Assembly: GCA_000497125.2 (NCBI GenBank)
Contig: CM035322.1
Coordinates: 1,186,001-1,250,000 of the forward strand
Length of the DNA stretch: 64,000 bases
Origin: Spironucleus salmonicida
Taxonomy: Eukaryota > Fornicata > Diplomonadida > Hexamitidae
Direction of reading: 5' to 3'
Part shown: piece by piece, positions 36,339 through 47,780 of the stretch
How the letters are laid out: every line of letters starts with the position of its first letter
Position numbering within the stretch: the stretch's first letter is position 1
Notes under the pieces: generated by a model
Databases searched by the model: none
The model's input: the letters and a program-made list of their open reading frames with translations, nothing else
Told to the model about the DNA's origin: nothing
Made by a program: the position numbers and the translations under genes

Positions 36339-39300
36339 ATGGAACTCGAGTATGTATAAACCCTCTATTTCAGAAAGCTAGCACCAGAAAAAATAACAAT
36401 TACAGCCACTCATCATTCATAGAAAAAGAATATCATCTTTGCGGGGTTATCAAATGGTACAATTATAGGTTGGGATCTTTATTTGCCAATACCAGTAGCA
36501 CGCCTAGTTGCAATCGCCGCACATTCTGGTGCTGTTACAGCACTTTCTTTTCATCATGTTCATGGTCTACTCGTTTCAGGTGGATTAGACCAATAAGTTC
36601 GTGTTTGGGATGTTGTATTTTCTGATTTGATTGATGTATCAGGTGTTTAATAGCTTAAAATGGAACACTTTTTAAATAATGATCCATTTTATGTAGCTCA
36701 TGGTGGTACTGTAGCACCTTTTAATACACCTAATGACTAAAATTAAATGTCAAGAAAAACTGTACTAGTACAAGAATTTGCAGAAAACTCAAGAAAAATA
36801 GTGCAAATTAAAGAATAAGGTTCAGGGTTTTTAGTTTTATGTGGTGATGGAACTTTTAATTATTTTTAGTAGTTAAATGATTTCACAACGAAGCATTTAA
36901 TAAAATATCCACAATTTCATTTGAAAGATAGAGTATATTTAGGATTAGAAAGGAATGATATTGATAGACGAATGGATATTATGGATTTGGCAAATAAATC
37001 AACAAAAAGCCTTTCTACAAATGCTAGCATAGTAAAAGTAGAGCTAGATTCAAAAGCAGGGAGCTAAACAATTAGAAGCATGGAAAGTCCTTTACTATGT
37101 AGTAAAGTTTCCCCAACATGTTGTATTACTACAAGATAAGATGGTAATATTTTTTGCGGTGATAGTATGGGGTAAGTTCATTGCTTATCTATAAATTAAG
37201 ACAAAATATAATATTAATATTGTATTGGGAATGTTCATCGGTTATAAATTAACTAGATGATGTATTTAGCTAAAGAAAATGCGATTATTACCTGTAGCTA
37301 AGAAGGAACTATCAGAAGTATAGTATCAGTTACTGGCTAGATATATTATTCTTTCAATAACTAGAGAGTTAAATAATTTATTGATATTTGTTGTGTTTTA
37401 AGGGAAGTTTAACTAACTGAAGAAGAAAAGGCCGATAAAATTAAAAAACGTAAATTAGAAAGAGATGCTTAACTAAAAAACCAAAATAGATTAACTACTG
37501 TCAGTACGCCAGATAACAACAGCAATGACTAAATTCACACTAATTTATTACCGCCTAAACCTTCTTCTAGAGGTTCATTGAAGAAAGCTGGAGAAGATGT
37601 TCAGATTCTTGCTAATGTAATATCTTCCTCTGAAATGACTTCTGGAGAATCTGTATCGAATTTGTAAGATAATCTTGTGTTAGCAATAGATTCAGATTCT
37701 CAGATCTCAGTTATTGATGCAGCAGTAGGCAATTCAGTCGCCGAAATATCATTTACTGATATAGCACCAAATCTTGCTATTATTCAATAGGATTTAGAAA
37801 AATATAATATAGATACAACACTTCCAATTGTTTGTGATTTTAGACAATCGAAAAACTCAAGTATGTATGCAGTTTAGAAATAAAATACAAGTGCAAGTGA
37901 TGAATATAAACTTCTAAAATTGAACTATAAGCGTTAGTAGTAATAGGCTTAATCAGATGCTTTTCTTGATCATCCAAATTTGACATTATTTGAGGATTCA
38001 CGAGTTGTTAGTATGTTTGTATTCAATCACTAAGTTACTGGATAGTAGTAGGTGTGCTTTGTGAGATATAATTGCATGGATGTGTATTCTCCTAAATTTA
38101 AGACTAGACAATAAGATTAAAAAATATAGAAGCCTGTTAGACTAATGAGTTTACTATTAATGAGTGTTCAGTAATAAAACTTTGACGAAAATATAAGTGA
38201 GCAGAAAAGGAAAAAGTTAGAATAAGCTGAATTTGATGATAATCTGAAACTAACCTTATCTGCTGATCGCATTTTTAAAAGTAGAAGTGTAGCTGGGGAT
38301 GGGAGAATATCAGGTTTTAATTAGTATATGTAGTAATATAGATTGTAAAAAGTACAATTAGGTAAAATTAATGAACCTTTGTAATAATTAAGGTCCTTGT
38401 CACCATTTATGCCTAGAGATTTAGATAGTATTGAGTCATTTGTTAAAAATAATATTGATAATTAGGGTAACTTACCTAAGATCGATGCTCCTAATAGGCA
38501 AGGTGTTGTGGATTCGATGACTAAAATGTCGGTTCCATTTTATGTTTTAATGGCTACAGAAGATAATATTATTAATAATTTTGACCCACGGGTTGTTAGG
38601 AAACCATATCACAACTACAATATTGATTTTTCGACTATAATGAATGCGGAAACTATTGACTTTTAGAAATATACAGATCTTAACGTTACATATAGAAAAT
38701 TATCAACATAGTAAGAAGGAATTTTAAAAACATCAAAAATTCCAGTTGGAGAACTTCCGAAAATTTAACCTATGCCAAACCCAAACAACATTTACTCACG
38801 CCTAACAAAAGGGACTTTAAGAAATGGAAAGGAAATGGCGTCACTATCATTAAGATAGGCAACGAACTGTTCTTCTTAACGCGAGTCTGAATATCGCTTC
38901 TACCATACAAATGCAAAATCTATTGATTCGTAACAAGATCTTGGATTTTATGATCAAGACGTAATTTACAACGTAGTAGATGATGGATCACTGAAAAATG
39001 ATATTAATAAAATGGATATCGAGGTTAAAAAAGTTTCTGAATTGCCTGCATCAAATTGTTTTGAATCAATAATAGATACTGATCCGAAAAATCATAGAGA
39101 TGTACTAGTTTTTGGTCACGAAGATGGTTCATTGACATTTTAACATTTGCTTTCAGGTCACATGATAAGAGCTTTTGGTGCTCATTCTACAGTTATTACA
39201 TAGATTGTATCATTGTAAAATACATCTGGATTTTAGATAGTCTCTATATCTTCAGATTCCCGATTATTTTCAGTTTTAGTACCAAAAACAAATGCATTTA

Positions 39301-40385
39301 GAATTTCATTTTTAGGTTGCTGTTAATTTCCACATGGTATTATTTCTGCTGCATGTGCTGGTAATAATCAAGTCCTCTTCGCAGATTAACATGGTAATAT
39401 TTATTATTGTTAATTGCCATTAACTTCACTGACAAGATTTTTAAAAATATTTAATGGCCCAGAATTCTTTAAGAAGAATGCAGACAAAGTACCAGTTAGC
39501 CATACTTAAGTTATTGAAGCGTAAGATAGCCCAAATAAGCCAGATTCTCCTTAAAGTAGAGGCTCAAAACGTAGAAAACGATAATAACAAACATAAAATT
39601 CAGGTGATAAGCTATCAGACTTTCCATACAGTGTTCATACAATGTAAATTCGTGAATAAAAGCTTTATGTTGTTTTTGAAAATTCTTGGTGTATGGTTTT
39701 TAATAACCTCTTAGGAGACATCGATCAATGGTAAAGTTCATTTGCGTAAGGTGCCAAGGATACAAAGTTATATTTTAAGTCTAATTCTAACTTTAGTACC
39801 ACACAGGAATATTGCTCTCCAGACTATGTATTCAAAATTAATGAGTCTGATACAATAACAACAGTTTACATTATTGCACCTGTCTAAAATGGACGAAAAA
39901 TGCTTGTGAATCCAAATGAAGTAAAGAACAGAGTTCAAACTGAACTGCATGAGGCGCATATATCTTTAAAAGTTGACGAAGCATAAAAGGAAAAGGACAA
40001 AAAAATGTGTAGAAATGCAAAAATTGAAGGCAAATTTATTAATTAAAATGCAAATGTTAAACTTTAAGAATTTTTAAAAGAAAAAACTGAAATAGTAAAA
40101 GAAGAAGATATGATTAGTATGGGTGCTGATTAATTCATACTAGTTGGCTTTAAGAGTGGAGTTTTGAAAGTATTTAGTAGTCAAGGTGAGATGAAATAAG
40201 AGTTTAAATTTAATGATGCCATAACAGGGATTGTAGGTGTAAATCGGGATTTAATAGGAATGCGAATTATTAATTAATTAAAAGAATTTAGAGGAAATCC
40301 TGATCTTTTAAAGACTTTTTGGGTTGGAATGGCTGATGCTTCTGTTGATTCAGATTAGTGTGGGGTATTTTTAGGCGATGAATGA
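36339..40385 (+). CDS. Large WD-repeat protein, 1,348 residues
   Basis: Clear N-terminal WD repeats: IIFAGLSNGTIIGWDLYLPI, then LSFHHVHGLLVSGGLDQQVRVWDV. Further blades run to about residue 330 (TTRQDGNIFCGDSMG). A basic charged helix follows (EEEKADKIKKRKLERDAQ), then a long Ser/Gln-rich middle. A second propeller region from about 880 has VLVFGHEDGSLTFQHLLSG and SISSDSRLFSVLV. Two propellers with a linker are typical of ciliary and trafficking scaffolds (WDR/CFAP type), but no specific orthologue is claimed. The frame remains open for about 90 codons after the TGA at 40383, so the C-terminus is slightly uncertain. Confidence 0.8.
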
Positions 40386-40548
40386 AATTAGTAAAAACTA
40401 CAGATGCAAGTGATTGATGAGAAATTAATAATATTTTATAAAATATAGTACTGTGATTTCTAATTGTCATAAAATCCAGATGTTTTTCAAACAGTTTTTG
40501 CAAATAATATAACATTTAATTTATTATAAAATAATAAGATCGTCTAAA

Positions 40549-41283
40549 ATGTCATCTCCAACAACACCGACACTTCCTAATTTATCAGGTTCATCTACCC
40601 CATTATCATCATCAAAAAAGTTCATTACAGAAGCAAACAAGACATAACTGACACTTGAAAGAAGAATTCAATACCTTAAGACATAACTAGATGCAACTAA
40701 AGCTCAAAATAAACATTTTGACAGTGAATATCAGAATTCTATGAAATCTTAGGATAATAATCAATAAACTAAGGAAATGTTAGAATAATCTAGATTTAAA
40801 AGAGAATCTGAAAGAGAAGCTAGATAGAAAAAGGCAGATGAACTAAAGCAATAAATTGAATAGAATCTAACAAAAACTAGAAGCTCTTTATCCAATTCAA
40901 GAAGAGATTGTTATCATGAAGGTAGAGATGAGTATCTTAGCCTTCTTGATAGAAAGCATAAAGATCATCAAGAGAACTTGAACAAAAAGAGAGAAAGACA
41001 CGACTTGACCAAATAGTCAGAGGAAAGTGCCAATTAATCAGTCAAACGTGCTGAAAGAGATAGACAAGGTAAAATAAATTAGAGTAGAATGGAGACTAGC
41101 TAAATTTATACCAACACTGGCAGAGATTTCTTATCTAAAGCAGAAAATCTTCAGAAAGAGGAAGAGGCACTAATGAAGTAGATATAATCTATTTAAGAGA
41201 ATACCTAGTAGATCTAACAGAAGATGTAATCGAAAATAAGATCAAGGGTGGGATCTAGAAGCAATAGTGCTAAAGTGAAATGA
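40549..41283 (+). CDS. Coiled-coil protein with Ser/Pro head, 244 residues
   Basis: A Ser/Thr/Pro-rich head of about 25 residues (SSPTTPTLPNLSGSSTPL) precedes a charged helix to residue about 225 and a basic Ser/Arg tail (SKIRSRVGSRSNSAKVK). A non-helical head plus a continuous charged rod is the layout of striated-fibre assemblin/giardin-like proteins. The rod here is more Arg/Lys-rich, and I do not assign it. Codon use is mixed CAR/TAR. Confidence 0.65.
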
Positions 41284-41828
41284 TACTTAATTTTGAATTA
41301 AATTTGTACATTATATCAGAGATGAAATATTTATAGTACATATGAAATAATGTTGCTCTTCAAACTAAAGTTACCTTATATTTTATTTTTATTTTACTAT
41401 ATTAATTGTTTAATTGTATTTAAGCATACCTTATATTATCTTTCATTAATACTATATTAAAGCATTCTTAATTAATTTATTACCGGACAGTTTTCTTTAT
41501 GATATAATATCAAACATAATATCCTTATAATACAATCTTATAATATAAAATAATAGAGCTAATTTTAGTGTAAAATAATGAAATTGTCACGACATTAAAT
41601 TTTTAAATATTAAAAAACACCAATATTGAATATATTTATGTATTAATAATCTGATGTGAAGCCAACAAAATCCTATATCATCCCACATTGAAATTTATCT
41701 TCAAATATCATTACTATTACTATATTAGTTTTGTTATTTCATCACCATAACTATAAAATATAATTATACAAATACTTCTTGGTTTATATAGAAATATAAA
41801 ATAAATATCTATGATAAATACCTAAAAA
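41284..41828. other. AT-rich region between convergent genes
   Basis: About 545 bp. It holds several chance open frames (one of 80 codons in another phase) with no motif. This stretch is a useful control: it shows how easily AT-rich DNA stays open when only TGA stops. Confidence 0.4.
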
Positions 41829-42704
41829 TCACGCAAAATAAACTCCTCTCTTAGTAAGACTACTTAGTAGCATCAAAAAGTCATCCACACTCATTTTTGC
41901 GCTTCGAATTTCCTAAAAAGTATTTTCTGCTATGCTTTCTGCAATAAGAATCTTCAATTCCTCAGTTGTTATCTATTTCTTATTAGCTAAAATATAGTTT
42001 TAAACCAGTTCCTTCAGCAAGAATTTTACTCCAAAAATAGCACTAAGCTAACGATTTTTCTTACTAAAACATACTCTAGTTAAGCCTTCAAATTGTAAAT
42101 ATTCTTGCATACTAAGATTTTGGTTTGTTTATGGAATAACTTCGACAACAGCAGAGTCAACCTTTGGTGGTGGAGTGAAGTTTTATGGGCCAACTTTAAG
42201 GATAATTTTGGCAGACTTCGCTAACAAACGGGTGTTAACCGATAATCTGGAGTATGCAGATTAATTAGGTTCAGCTACTATACCTTAACAAAATTCAAGC
42301 TAGAACATCAGTGTAAATTTACGAATTCTAGTAGATGTATGAGCAAGGGATAAGAGTTTGAAAAGTATTGAAGACGATACATTATAAGGACAGTTAGAAA
42401 CGCAAATATCAAAGGGTGGAATTTCAGGCATCTTACAGAAATCCCCAGAGATAACAGTAAGTTTAGATCGTAGTTCTGGAGGAACACGCTTTTTAAGTTC
42501 TGACACCATTCTTGGATCAATTTCAATAGCTATTACATGTTTTGCAACTGGTAAAAGATGCATTGTTAAATTACCAGAGCCTGGACCAATTTCTAATACT
42601 GTGTCTGAAGAACGAATTTCTGCCAATCTAACAATGTTTTATATAACGGCAGTATTGGTCAAAAAGTGTTAACCATGATTTTTAGTCAGTTAATAACCAG
42701 ACAT
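41829..42704 (-). CDS. DIMT1: Dim1 18S rRNA dimethyladenosine transferase
   Basis: 291 residues (human about 313). SAM-binding motif I VLEIGPGSGNLTMHLL follows the family's N-terminal signature KNHGQHFLTN. IAIEIDPRMV is the acidic loop. The catalytic motif is SNCPYNVSSS, where the usual NLPY/NIPY reads NCPY. NFTPPPKVDSAVVEVIP is the diagnostic KsgA/Dim1 block. The C-terminal helical domain follows (SKKNRQLSAIF). It dimethylates two adjacent adenines near the 3' end of 18S rRNA during small-subunit maturation. Transcription is divergent from O-GlcNAc transferase across only 47 bp. Confidence 0.95.
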
Positions 42705-42751
42705 ATGAATAGAAGTGGAGGTGGGAGTGACTATGGTATTAATATATCCTT

Positions 42752-45472
42752 ATGAAAGATATAAATATGAATAAAAATGATTAAGGACTAACTAATGATG
42801 AGTTGTAGTCATTAAGAGACTTATTTCGAAAAGAAGCATTAATTGATGAAGTTTTTGAAAAATAGCAAGAGATAAAAAAAATATAGGATATTAATGAATT
42901 CATTTTAAATGGATAGTTATTAGATGCGTAATATCTTATAGATAATCTGAATATTAAATATGTAGATATCATAACTATTAGACAAATATACTCTTAGTGT
43001 AAATTAAATAAATAGATTCCATTATAAATTGAAGTAATGAAAAAAATATTTGAATATGGTTAGGTTTTCGATGACGTAATAGAATAAATAACAAATTGCT
43101 ATGAAATTTATCAACATTAAATAGCTTTTAATACTATTCAAAAGTATTTAGATAGATTTGAGGAATATTAAAATACTTGGCTGTTAATGGAATTAGCAGA
43201 TTATTTATTATTTTTCAAAAGATAATATTCCAAATCGTTATTATTATACTAACAATTACTTGAATATTAAAATAATGATGCATTACTAAGTTTGAATATA
43301 AATATTGGGTTGAACATCGCCAGATACCTAACAATACCGAATTAAATATAGCTTACTTTAAATAATGGCTTACATTATCTAGAGTAGACAAAATAATTGT
43401 AAATAAAAGAAAGATAAAGATCATATTTATATATTAAGCTTGGTAAGCTTTTTTATAACATATCTAAGCCATCTTTAGCATTAGAATGCTTGCATACGGC
43501 TCATCTATTAGATACGTCATATTTACGTCCATTATTTATGATAATTAGTTTATTATAATGTTAATTAAGAATAAACTTAGCAAAACCTTTACTAAAGAAA
43601 GCTCCAATTAATCATTATAAGACATATCATTATTATGGAATTGCTGCATAGTTTTCAGATTCACATAAAGAAGCGGTATAATTCTTTACTAAATCTATTT
43701 AATTAAACTAAACATACATGAAAAATTATTTATTCATTGGAGATAGTTATGTAAAGCTATCAAATTTTAATCGAGCGCTGGAATGCTACTAATATGCATT
43801 AGAATTAGATTCAAATGTTCCATAAATATAAATGAAAATCATCAATATTAAAGCTATATTATGTATATATACGGATCACCAGCAGGATTTGAATTAGGTG
43901 ATACTTACTTTAGATAATTATTTACATAGAACCTAGAACCAACAATCGTCTATAAATATAATGAAGCCTATAAACCAGCCTCCAATGTTGTTGAAATAAT
44001 ATTATTCATTTAAAATGAAACCGGATTTACTCCATCAACTTGGAAAGATAATAGAAATAATGAATTATAAAAAAAATTAGCTAATAATAGATTAGGAATA
44101 AATATAGACTTACCCATTTACATTTAATCATCTACTTATTAATGATAAAAAGAAATAAATAATAAAACCAAGTAAATTAGGATTTTTATTATAATTACGT
44201 GTTGATGGATAATTTTTACAGGCTTTTATTGACTTTTTCAAGATGATAGATTAGTCAAAAATAATCCCACATATATATTTCTTTGAGTTATAGTAAGAAC
44301 ATTACTTACAATTATTCTAAAAAGCTAATATAACCTATACTATTTTTAAAGAATAAAATCCTATTAAAATAGCATAAATAATTTATTCTTAGCATATAAA
44401 TATTCTTATCAATATGAATATGCCTGATAGTTTTGTTTGTTAGATATGTTAACTTAAACCTGCTCCTATTTAAATATTATATTTCTAGAACCCTGGATCA
44501 TCTGGAATGAAATAATACGATTATATTATTGGTGATAAAGTTATCTGCCCGATTTAAAAACATTATTTCTATACAGAATAGATTATCATGCTACCTATTT
44601 GTTTTTAAATCTCTAGTCACGCTATTCTATTTAAAGATAGTATATTAGATGAAGAAAGAAATGAATTCGAAAAACCAATAGTTAATAACAATTAAGTTAT
44701 AATTTACGACTAAGATTTAATGACAGGCGTCATCCACATTACACTTAAAGAAAGGACATCGAATGAGTTTGTTCCAGCCAGTTATCCTATAGGTAAATAG
44801 AATTTGCGCAAATATTTTAATATACCAGAAGATGGATTTGTTTTTGGAACCTTTAGTCAATTCTATAAATTTGATGTTGAATTTTTAAATATGATTGTAG
44901 AAATTATGATTTAATGTTCAAATGCTTATTTTATATGTTTAGAATCGCCAGTTGAAGCTGTTGTTAATATTATTAACTATGTAGATAATAAACAGCATAA
45001 ATTATCCTCTAGGTTTATATTTTTACCTTATCTAGATATATAACATAATATTATTAGGCTCAGAAGATCCTTAGTCATTGATGTATTATTGGATACTGTT
45101 AGGTTGTCTGGGAATTATATTATTTAAGATGCTCTATTTGTAGGTACGTTAGTTTTATGTCAGTAAAAAGATTATATGGGATCACGGATTGCAAGTAGTT
45201 ATTTATCCTAAGTTTAGTTATAAGACTTAATTTGCTAGAGTTATAGTGAAATGAGAGATAAGGCAGTGTAACTGTACAGCGATAAAGTATAATTTAATCA
45301 TTATAAGAAAATCCTTTAGAAAAATTACAAAAATATATTTGACCTCTAAGAATATGTATACTACTTCTAGAAAGCGATGCTATAGGTGAATTCTAATTGG
45401 TAATAAGGATTGGCGCCAGCATCTTTTGAAGTTGAAAAAGAACCAAATTATTAAAAATCTGATTAAAAATGA
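42752..45472 (+). CDS. OGT: O-GlcNAc transferase-like protein (TPR + GT41)
   Basis: 906 residues. TPR-like helices fill the first half (YHYYGIAAQFSDSHKEAVQF, RALECYQYALELDSNVPQ). The GT41 half is recognised by SSGMKQYDYIIGDKVICP, then QKHYFYTEQIIMLPICFQ, NIPEDGFVFGTFSQFYKFD, and IIQDALFVGTLVLCQQ followed by YMGSRIASS. Family members transfer GlcNAc (or fucose in SPY forms) to Ser/Thr of nuclear and cytosolic proteins. The active-site Lys in YKFD is kept. The donor-loop motif that is GHTTG in animal OGT reads GNYII here, so donor or activity may differ. The N-terminal TPRs are poorly conserved. Confidence 0.85.
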
Positions 45473-45514
45473 TTCTTTTATATTATTTATAATATAGTAT
45501 TCACTTCCCCTTAA

Positions 45515-45754
45515 ATGTCTAGTTCAGACGATGCATTAAACATAGAAGACTAAAATGTATAAGAGGATATTTATGAACCATTATACAATAATGTACATAT
45601 TTGGGATTTGGATTTAGATTCAATACCAGAAAAAATGTGGAGAAATTGTAGAACTAGGGAAGATATTACTAAATATTTCAATTATGGATTTGATGAGGTT
45701 ACATTTAGGATGTTTTAGCAATACAAGTAAAAACAAATGAAAGGTTAAAAGTGA
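45515..45754 (+). CDS. Minimal FIP1-like polyadenylation factor, 79 residues
   Basis: Acidic N-terminus (MSSSDDALNIEDQNVQEDIY) followed by the Fip1 motif: KMWRNCRTREDITKYFNYGF, then DEVTFRMFQQYKQKQ. The W-R...D-I-(S/T)-x-Y-F-N-Y-G-F-x-E-x-T/W core is highly specific. Fip1 bridges poly(A) polymerase to the cleavage/polyadenylation factor in the nucleus. Usual relatives are several hundred residues, so this is close to the bare motif. It sits 42 bp after the OGT stop on the same strand. Confidence 0.85.
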
Positions 45755-45938
45755 TATATAAATTTATCGTCATTTTTTGAATAATACTTTATCAGTTCTT
45801 AGGTTATATTTTAGCTAGTAATATAAACAATAATACCTATCACCGATATCTAGGTCAAATCTGGCTATTAAAATTACTAATAACAATCATATTTCTATTT
45901 ATAATAAAATATATAATATTCATAATTTTCAGTTCAAA

Positions 45939-46763
45939 ATGGCTCTTGTTGCGTTCACAGAGTAGCCAACTTTTTTAATAGCAACCCCTGAAAATATTGC
46001 AGCTATTTCAAATCATAAAATACACTTTATTTCTAGTTAATTTTCGTCTATAGAGACTCCTCCTTTATAACCAATTTGTCTAGATTTTATTTAGGATAGT
46101 GTACTAGCATATGGAACAAAAACTGGCGGGATCGGAATCTTCGACTATCGAAATAGCGTGCATAACTTATTTACTCCAGCAAATCTACGATATTAAACAT
46201 ACTTGATTAAAGCCAATAGCAATACTCTTTGGGCGGCCTGTGACTAAAATGAAAATTCAGTTGCCATGTTTGATCTACGAAATATGTAGTAGCCTCTATA
46301 GGTTAGTGATGTCGTGACAGATAAGATAGTCAGCTTTGTATAGAAAGAAAATGGACATGTGATTTGTGTATCTGATAATGGGGACTATACTGAGTTTAAT
46401 TGTTTTGGAGATTTTGTTTCGCGAAAGATTTGCCAGAGTTCGAAACGGCTAATTCAGACATGTTACAATATGAAAAATGAGTACTTTATCAGTTTGTTCG
46501 ATGAATCCGTGGTTGTGCATGACATGGATAACGTTTATGATGAAATTATTAATGAAGGTGCGGTGTATGAAAACGTTTTTTTCGCTAATACTAACCAAAC
46601 GGTTTTTGTTAGTAATGAGATGATATCTATATGTTCTGACAAGTGTGACGAAATTTACACTATTGATGCCAGAAACAGCCTTGCATGTTAATTTAAAAAT
46701 GGGTTCCTGTGGTGCTAAAATGGCGAGTTGTTCTACGAGGACGTGAACAGCAAAAAAGAGTGA
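45939..46763 (+). CDS. WD-repeat protein, 274 residues
   Basis: A small single propeller: LIATPENIAAISNHKIHFIS, VLAYGTKTGGIGIFDYRN, TLWAACDQNENSVAMFDLRN, VICVSDNGDYTEFNCFGD and later blades. WDR89-like or Gbeta-like proteins look similar. There is no specific signature. The second half is GC-richer and uses CAG/CAA for Gln. Followed 33 bp later on the same strand by the next gene. Confidence 0.7.
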
Positions 46764-46796
46764 TATTATTATACGCTAGTAATTATTTATTGCAAA

Positions 46797-47549
46797 ATGA
46801 TCTAAACGGATATCTAAAAAATTCACGAACTCATTTTAGCGCCGATTACGGTAAATTTACGCTTATTTTTCAACTCAGAGCACCAAAAGTATCTAATTCA
46901 GTATATTTCGTATTTCTATGCTTAGCATAGCCTAGACTCTGTCATAGTGCAGTGCCCGGATGATTTTCCGGACAATACATCTAAAATTATTATTTTGGCC
47001 CATTTGAACAGCTTTTCGCATGAACAGTAGCTTCAAACGCTGCAGAAAATTCGTAACTACCCGCACATCCTCGCGGTATCTACATTTTCAGTCCATGCTG
47101 GCCTACTACAGTCCTTCGATTTCGTAATGCAGACCACGACGCCGCTCGTACCAACACCTCTGTCTCTATACAACTCAAAGCTGGCTGCTTTCGACGCCGG
47201 AGCGGCCTCACGTCTGGGGGAGATTTTCCTGGACCCGCGCCTGCGAACGTTCGTAAAGTAGTGCCAGTTCGCGCTGAAGGTAACACATTTCCAGGCGAGG
47301 GGTGTGTTGGTGTAGGGCTGCTCCATGGGATTCGACAGCAGCGCGGAACTGCTGAGCCGAGTGCTGGCGCGCTTCCACATGCGCTAGTACTGCGTCCCGT
47401 AGGACGTGAAGGACGCAGTGTTGATGTGTGTTGGGAGCCGCTTCCTAGCACAGGTAGTTTTCAGGGCCAATGGTGATGCACAGAAATGGAGCGCCGCGGA
47501 CGTCGAGGAGGTCGTCCGCGGCGTTATGGCGAGATTCGAGGGGTTTTGA
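46797..47549 (+). CDS. Degenerate AAA+ (MoxR-like) domain protein, 250 residues
   Basis: A Walker-B-like strand without its acids (KIIILAHLNSFSHEQQLQTL) is followed by HILAVSTFSVHAGLLQSFDF, which occupies the place of the sensor strand and the 'LLDRFD' segment. The end resembles a MoxR/AAA lid: LDPRLRTFVKQCQFALKV, then ELLSRVLARFHMRQYCVPQDVKDAV. There is no Walker A and the N-terminus is short. If the fold is right, the protein cannot hydrolyse ATP. GC-rich with CAG codons. The assignment is tentative. Confidence 0.5.
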
Positions 47550-47780
47550 GTGTTAATAGTTAAGGTGCTAAAAGGCTTACTGCGCAAAGTTAATGGCAGC
47601 AGTATAACAGGGGTGCTTGCTTTTAAAGTCCTCATAGTTTGGGTTTCGGTGGTGGGTGCGATAACTCATTTAGAATGACTAATTTATCTAATATGTGAAA
47701 ATTACATATGATTTTCCGTTCTGGTTTGTCTCTATGATCGGTAAATACTCCAGAAATATGAATAAATATGCAGTAATCCA
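47550..47780. other. Gap between convergent genes, open on both strands
   Basis: 231 bp between the AAA-like and BBS8 stops. The plus frame continues for 43 codons after the TGA and encodes a hydrophobic end (ITGVLAFKVLIVWVSVVGA). The minus frame after the BBS8 TGA also stays open. Neither is called. Confidence 0.3.

Noticed and set aside
41340-41583. An 80-codon frame in the 41.3-41.6 kb gap
   Set aside because: Pure A/T-codon composition and no promoter or motif support; used as a control for chance open frames.
47536-47680. A minus-strand extension of BBS8 beyond its TGA
   Set aside because: It overlaps the plus-strand gene antisense, and the TPR protein already has full BBS8 length at the TGA.
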